A DNA stretch of 64,000 nucleotides, from the NCBI GenBank assembly GCA_028554645.1, contig JAQOOI010000078.1, positions 124,001-188,000 on the forward strand. Reading direction: 5' to 3'. Under the pieces are notes generated by a model, which saw only the letters and a list, made by a program, of their open reading frames with translations, made no database searches and was not told the origin of the DNA. Of this stretch, positions 60,073 to 64,000 are shown piece by piece (within the stretch, counting starts at the first letter, position 1; each line of letters starts with the position of its first letter). The position numbers and the translations under genes were made by a program. This DNA comes from Omphalotus guepiniiformis (Eukaryota; Basidiomycota; Agaricomycetes; Agaricales; Omphalotaceae).

Positions 60073-61162
60073 ATTAGGACATCGAGGAATACGCACTGTA
60101 TATGACTTAATCCGAAAACGCTTCTATTGGCCACACATGTATAATGATGTGATGCATCATGTCAAATCATGCCACGAATGCCAAATCCGCAGTCTGAAAA
60201 GAATGGAGAAGCCCCCAACTGTATCGGTACCTACTCAAATCTTCCAAAAGGTATACATTGACGTGATGTATATGCCCCTGGCCCATGGATTCAATTATAT
60301 TGTTGCGGCAAAGGACGATCTGACCGGAATAACAGAAGCACGAGCCTTAAGATCGATCAACAGCCGATCTCTGGCAAACTTTTTCTGGCAGGAAATTTAT
60401 TGCCGATATGGGGTACCACAGCAAGTAGTAACAGACAATGGCTCAGAAGTAAAAGCCGCTTTTGAGGATTTAATGGCTCGACTCTTAATTCCACGAGTTA
60501 AAATTTCACCCTATAACAAACATGCTAATGGTGTGGTGGAACGGGGTCATTTTATCTTAAGAGAAGCATTGATTAAAGCCTGTAAGGGCAAGATAAATCA
60601 ATGGCCACGGAAATTGGCAGAGGCAGTATTCGCAGACCGTGTAACTATCAACAAGTCTACGGGCCACTCTCCATACTATCTATTACATGGAACAGAGCCA
60701 TTATTGCCCTTCGATCTTTTCGAAGCCACATTTTTGGTAGAAGGATACAAATCGGGCATGTCAACAGGAGATCTTCTGGCCAAAAGAATTCAGCAGCTTA
60801 TCAAACATACAAATGATATTCAGAAGGCTGCCGATTTACTCAAAACTACTCGATTCAGATCTAAAAATGAATTCGAAAAGCGTTTTAGAAAACGACTTGT
60901 ACAGACAGAATATCAACCTGGGACATTGGTGTTAGTCCGAAATTCGAGGCGAGATCAAGAAATAGGCCAAAAGGAGAAACCCCGCTATTTTGGACCCTAC
61001 GAGGTAATTCGCAAGACTCAAGGCGAAGCTTACCGACTCCAAGAATTGGATGGAGCCGAATTTGATGTCCCTGTTGCTACATATAGATTATTACCATATA
61101 TAACCCGCGATCACTGGTTCCTTCATACAGGGTGGCTAGGGCAGGACGAATTGAGCCATTGA
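60029..61162 (+). CDS. integrase of the retrotransposon
   Basis: This 377-codon frame overlaps the RT frame by 44 nt in a different phase, so a shift is needed to fuse them. The N-terminal zinc domain has H-x4-H and C-x2-C (HDKLGHRGI through CHECQ). The DDE core shows Asp in YIDVMYMPLAHG, Asp in VVTDNGSEVKAAF and Glu in NGVVERGHFILRE. The C-terminal domain resembles the GPY/F module (PRYFGPYEVIRKTQGEAYRL). No chromodomain follows. All catalytic residues are present. Confidence 0.92.
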   Translation: MEGNGLNILLQAHDKLGHRGIRTVYDLIRKRFYWPHMYNDVMHHVKSCHECQIRSLKRMEKPPTVSVPTQIFQKVYIDVMYMPLAHGFNYIVAAKDDLTGITEARALRSINSRSLANFFWQEIYCRYGVPQQVVTDNGSEVKAAFEDLMARLLIPRVKISPYNKHANGVVERGHFILREALIKACKGKINQWPRKLAEAVFADRVTINKSTGHSPYYLLHGTEPLLPFDLFEATFLVEGYKSGMSTGDLLAKRIQQLIKHTNDIQKAADLLKTTRFRSKNEFEKRFRKRLVQTEYQPGTLVLVRNSRRDQEIGQKEKPRYFGPYEVIRKTQGEAYRLQELDGAEFDVPVATYRLLPYITRDHWFLHTGWLGQDELSH

Positions 61163-61244
61163 ACGCCGCCAAAGAAGATAACCATAAAAGTGCAACTTCC
61201 CAGAGTCCCGAAGCATCCTTTGTTTTTCTCATTTTTTTGCCCTC

Positions 61245-62084
61245 ATGGCCTCCAGCAACTCGATTGTCTCCTTCGAGCACTATCACTCCTTTCTTCAATC
61301 TACTTCTCTACAAGCACGATATCCATGCTACAATCCAATCAAATTGGACTTGGCCCAAATGCGCCCAGACCAATTTCCCACTCTTCTGAAGCACACTGAA
61401 TGTCGTGTGTACTCCACCGAAGGGCCAAGCACTGGTGAACGACTAACCCGAGGGCGATTCATGTTAACCACTCAACATACTGGTCGGGCGATCTTGGTTT
61501 CACGTCTTTTCAAAGTTTTTCAGTTTGAGTATATACTTGGACTGGAACACTTGGATGGAGTATTTTTCCTTCGAGTTCCCAGCAAGTTCATCTCGCGAGA
61601 TTGGCCACAAAATAATGAAGGACTAGACGTGATCTTCGAAAATACCGCGTTTTCTGTTCTCTTTGACACTCCTGATGTATCATCTTCCACATTAATTCGA
61701 CGCAGTGATAATCTGTTACGGCTACAACAGCAGTGGACGGATAGTCAAACAAACGTGATGGAAGTGTATGAATTCCTGGAGAATATACCCCATATTTCCC
61801 GAACTTCCAGCACTCGAACTACGTCTTCGTCAGTAACCATTACCCCCATGCCTTCATCACCATCCCTACCCGTTGAAGGAACTACCCACATTTATCCTCC
61901 CACAGCATCCATGACCATTGCGTTATCCGATCATCTGGTTCCTTATACTCCATCATTTACCTCGCAATGTCCTCACGAAGCTACTCCCGCTGTAGAGGCC
62001 CCTCCTTCAATTGGTTATAACTCCCTTGGCAGGTGGTGGCAACACCTACTGCTATATACTTGCCGAAGTATCACGAACGAGTAG
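61245..62084 (+). CDS. extra ORF between integrase and 3' LTR, 279 aa
   Basis: This intact ORF is in the position an env gene would occupy. The start MASSNSIVSFEHYHSFLQST leads to a globular N-terminal part of about 165 residues. A disordered Ser/Thr/Pro-rich region follows, then a short tail GRWWQHLLLYTCRSITNE. There is no signal peptide, no clear transmembrane helix and no fusion-peptide pattern, so it does not look like an envelope protein. No homologous family recognised. It is open over 840 nt while gag and pol are frameshifted. Confidence 0.7.
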   Translation: MASSNSIVSFEHYHSFLQSTSLQARYPCYNPIKLDLAQMRPDQFPTLLKHTECRVYSTEGPSTGERLTRGRFMLTTQHTGRAILVSRLFKVFQFEYILGLEHLDGVFFLRVPSKFISRDWPQNNEGLDVIFENTAFSVLFDTPDVSSSTLIRRSDNLLRLQQQWTDSQTNVMEVYEFLENIPHISRTSSTRTTSSSVTITPMPSSPSLPVEGTTHIYPPTASMTIALSDHLVPYTPSFTSQCPHEATPAVEAPPSIGYNSLGRWWQHLLLYTCRSITNE

Positions 62085-62146
62085 GAAGGAAACTCATGAC
62101 CAACGACACAGGACAACCGGGGCGGTTGTGTATCGTTCCCCGCGGA

Positions 62147-62717
62147 TGTCAGTAAAGTCATAAGTTTCCCACGAAAAACACCCAACTCCGTGATGTTTGT
62201 TCCTGTAAGCCAGCCATGCTCAAAAGGGGAGACTAATTCTAGTATATAAAGAAAAGGAAATTAGGAGAACATTAGGGAAAGGAATAGAATGTGGTGGAAA
62301 CTTACAGAACATGGTAGAATGTTGTAGAATAATCTAGGAGATTCAAGAAGAATTTCTATTTTAGGAAGAAAAAGACATATAAAAAGCAAGTTTTTTGTAG
62401 ATAGAAAAATATATACACCCCAGGATATACGCCTCAGACATACTTTCAGTTGATCTCAGAAAAGATCAGTTTAGCTACAAAGTACAGTTACTTTGTTCAT
62501 AACATTCGTCAATAAGAGTCCCGAGTGACTCATCACCATTGCTCACAGTACACGGAAGTGCTGTCAGAATACTTTGATCCGATATCAAATCAATCACTCT
62601 TATCTTATCATATCCCTCTCTTAAAAACCCTTATTCGCAACCAACTGGGTGCAGGCAACTAAAGATACGTTCCCGCGACACTCAGAGATATTTAGATAAA
62701 ACTCTAAATACCTGACA
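62147..62717 (+). repeat. 3' LTR, 571 bp
   Basis: It is a direct repeat of the 5' LTR with one T fewer in a T-run near 62391-62396. No purine-rich polypurine tract sits directly before its TGTCAG start; the adjacent bases are GTTCCCCGCGGA. Confidence 0.95.
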
Positions 62718-62721
62718 TGGT
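62718..62721. repeat. target site duplication TGGT, right copy
   Basis: It matches the 4 bp at 49423-49426 directly before the 5' LTR. Confidence 0.75.
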
Positions 62722-62902
62722 GCCGTTCTATAGGAGTGAGCGATATACTTATTGCTCCGACTTGCTCAAGAAGCAAAGAGACTATGCCAGTGTAGACGGC
62801 TATACTATCAGTATTTGTATGCGGTTTGTATGCATAATAATTCTCATTAGAAATTTACGGTTACATAGTTCGTGCAACATAGGGATACAGTTATCGGTTT
62901 GA

Positions 62903-63794
62903 ATCTCACCATGTCATTGACTCCGGTGCCTGAGGCCTGAGGAGCACTGCTAACAATACTTACACCAGGATATGGACTCTAGAAATCCAGAGGGCTCTGT
63001 CAAAGCACCGAAAACTAACCGGCGGAACACTAGTTCCGAATTCTTAAGCCTACCTTATTGTTATACGACCTCTTCATCTCATGGTATACCAGCCTCGAGG
63101 CAAATCATGCTAGTAGTTAGTGCCAGTGGGAATGATTCTCCCTAGGTTCAATGAAAGGCATGACTTGAAAAATGAGTAAGTACCATGATGTGGAAGAAGA
63201 GTCTGTGGACGTATTGCAGGGGAGACACAGTGCTTACTGAATGAAGCGTAGAGATCACATAGATAAGGACATTAGCCATTGAAGGCGAGGTCGTCGTGGA
63301 CGCAACAGCCTAGCTGCTACTATAGTCTGTGAGCGTCTGTGAGCGTCCCACTACACTACTGCCGCCAAGTCAGATGATATCTCTGACTCATTTAGCAGAA
63401 GTAACCCACCAAAAATATATAGATCTCTAACGTATCCCAAGCCCATCTATCCAATCAAGATACCGATTCCTTTTGTTTTCGTTGGGACGCAATTTCCACT
63501 ATTAGCAACGATCAAGATCCGTTATTGTTAAAGCGTACTTTTCATATCACAATTCGGGGACAGGCTACGCGAACGGGTGAGGCGTTGCTCATGATTAGTT
63601 AACTCTGCAAGTCCTTATTGTGTTTTTTGACGCACAATGTACGCATTAACAGGCACGTATGAGCACGTAGGTCCTAATTCGGACATCCGCCGTGCAAGAA
63701 CAATTAGAGCTGGAGATGAACATTGTACGGTTCACTTCGGGATTAAGTTCAAAGTCGATGTCGGCCGGGATCTTTGTAGAGTACAAGAAATGGT
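62903..63794. other. intergenic upstream of the second pheromone candidate
   Basis: No supported gene lies here. A short tandem duplication of GTCTGTGAGC occurs at about 63328-63347. The last part is the promoter of the candidate pheromone gene, with TATAAAG near 63796, about 110 bp before its ATG. Confidence 0.35.
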
Positions 63795-63906
63795 ATAAAG
63801 GAACGGTTTTGGCATACCTTGCTCCTCAGGTTCCACCTAAATCTCACTTGATCAACTCAAAAGCTCCTTTCTCGCACTCGCACTCTTCGTCACTCACCCT
63901 CGAGAA

Positions 63907-64000
63907 ATGGACGCTTTCACTTTGATCAACAACTTCTTCTCCTCTTCCGAGACTGAGGCGGCAGTCGAGGTTCCTTCTGTGCCGGTCGAAGAAGAGAGCG
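63907..64000 (+). CDS. candidate second pheromone precursor, cut by window end
   Basis: The ATG at 63907 opens MDAFTLINNFFSSSETEA and continues in an acidic/Val-rich frame to the end of the window (31 codons, no stop). The first five residues MDAFT match the pheromone precursor at 29641. The upstream TATA spacing is also similar, with an ACTC-rich leader. The CaaX box would lie beyond the edge, so identity is not proven. If confirmed, it makes two precursor genes about 34 kb apart on the same strand. Confidence 0.6.
   Translation, partial: MDAFTLINNFFSSSETEAAVEVPSVPVEEES

Larger units (their letters stand above)
49427..62717 (+). mobile_element. Ty3/gypsy-type LTR retrotransposon, 13.3 kb
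   Basis: Two direct LTRs of 572 and 571 bp begin TGTCAG and end CTGACA, and a TGGT target duplication flanks them. Internal order is gag with CCHC zinc knuckle, aspartic protease, a long extra coding block, RT/RNase H, integrase, and an extra ORF before the 3' LTR. The order RT-RH-IN places it in Ty3/gypsy (Metaviridae-type), not Ty1/copia. The RT has wording typical of a large agaric retroelement group (YTVFDLFWGFDARKI and ANIFIDDLAIKG). At 13.3 kb it is about twice the usual length. LTRs are nearly identical, implying recent insertion, yet gag, the extra block and pol contain frameshifts. No chromodomain is seen after the integrase. Confidence 0.93.
49189..62902 (+). pseudogene. small host ORF split by the LTR retrotransposon
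   Basis: Left of the insertion, two candidate exons (49189-49255 and 49311-49426) join by a GT-AG intron into a Cys-containing frame ending SSNVLVV at the target site. Right of the 3' LTR, after allowing for the TGGT duplication, the same frame continues as PFYRSERYTYCSDLLKKQ. It reaches a stop at 62900-62902, with an optional 45-nt intron inside. The start MSHCGPISSVGG may itself be an internal exon of a longer gene. Each half alone is short enough to be open by chance, so this is a plausible but unproven interrupted gene of unknown function. Confidence 0.35.

Overview
This window looks like nuclear DNA from a mushroom-forming basidiomycete (Agaricomycetes). The evidence is short introns of about 45-60 nt that break most genes, tightly packed divergent gene pairs, a farnesylated-pheromone precursor gene, an agaric-specific orphan family, and a Ty3/gypsy-type LTR retrotransposon of a kind I associate with agarics. 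There is no bacterial or organellar signature, and I found no rRNA, tRNA or CRISPR array.

Layout: 0.36-1.0 kb holds RPA12, a small RNA polymerase I subunit. 1.0-5.4 kb is gene-poor. 5.4-7.6 kb has a secreted hydrophobic protein and a coiled-coil orphan. 8.4-25.8 kb is a dense housekeeping block: an UNC93-like membrane protein (-), an SMN homologue (-) head-to-head with a Dbf2/Sid2-type NDR kinase (+), an orphan membrane protein (-), ORC2 (+), an SCP-x-type thiolase with a C-terminal peroxisomal signal (+), NAA38 (-) head-to-head with DPM1 (+), an F-box protein (+), and an ankyrin/MYND protein (-). 26.3-28.9 kb has a hotdog thioesterase (-) and a UCH-type deubiquitinase (+). At 29.64 kb there is a 39-codon mating pheromone precursor ending in the CaaX box CVVA. 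30.9-39.7 kb has GET2 (+), a mitochondrial ribosomal protein (-) head-to-head with the SWR1 subunit VPS72/SWC2 (+), an agaric orphan (+) and a FAD-dependent oxidoreductase (+). 41.2-44.2 kb is a long low-complexity Bni4-like protein (-). 47.7-48.5 kb is a secreted, Ser-rich, probably GPI-anchored protein.

49,427-62,717 is a complete 13.3-kb LTR retrotransposon. Its 571/572-bp LTRs differ only by one T in a homopolymer, and the target duplication is TGGT. It encodes gag with a zinc knuckle, protease, a long extra coding block, RT/RNase H, integrase and an intact extra ORF in the env position, but gag, the extra block and pol carry several frameshifts. The element appears to split a small host ORF. 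The window ends inside a second candidate pheromone precursor (63,907 onward), so the right edge probably lies in or near a pheromone-type mating locus. No STE3 receptor is visible inside the window.

The housekeeping genes do not form one pathway. The two themes worth following are the pheromone genes flanking the young retrotransposon and a run of unusual splice sites (GC-AG introns, 10-nt and 17-nt micro-exons, two candidate non-AG acceptors). Exon borders were inferred by eye from reading frame, splice signals and remembered family motifs; no alignment was run.
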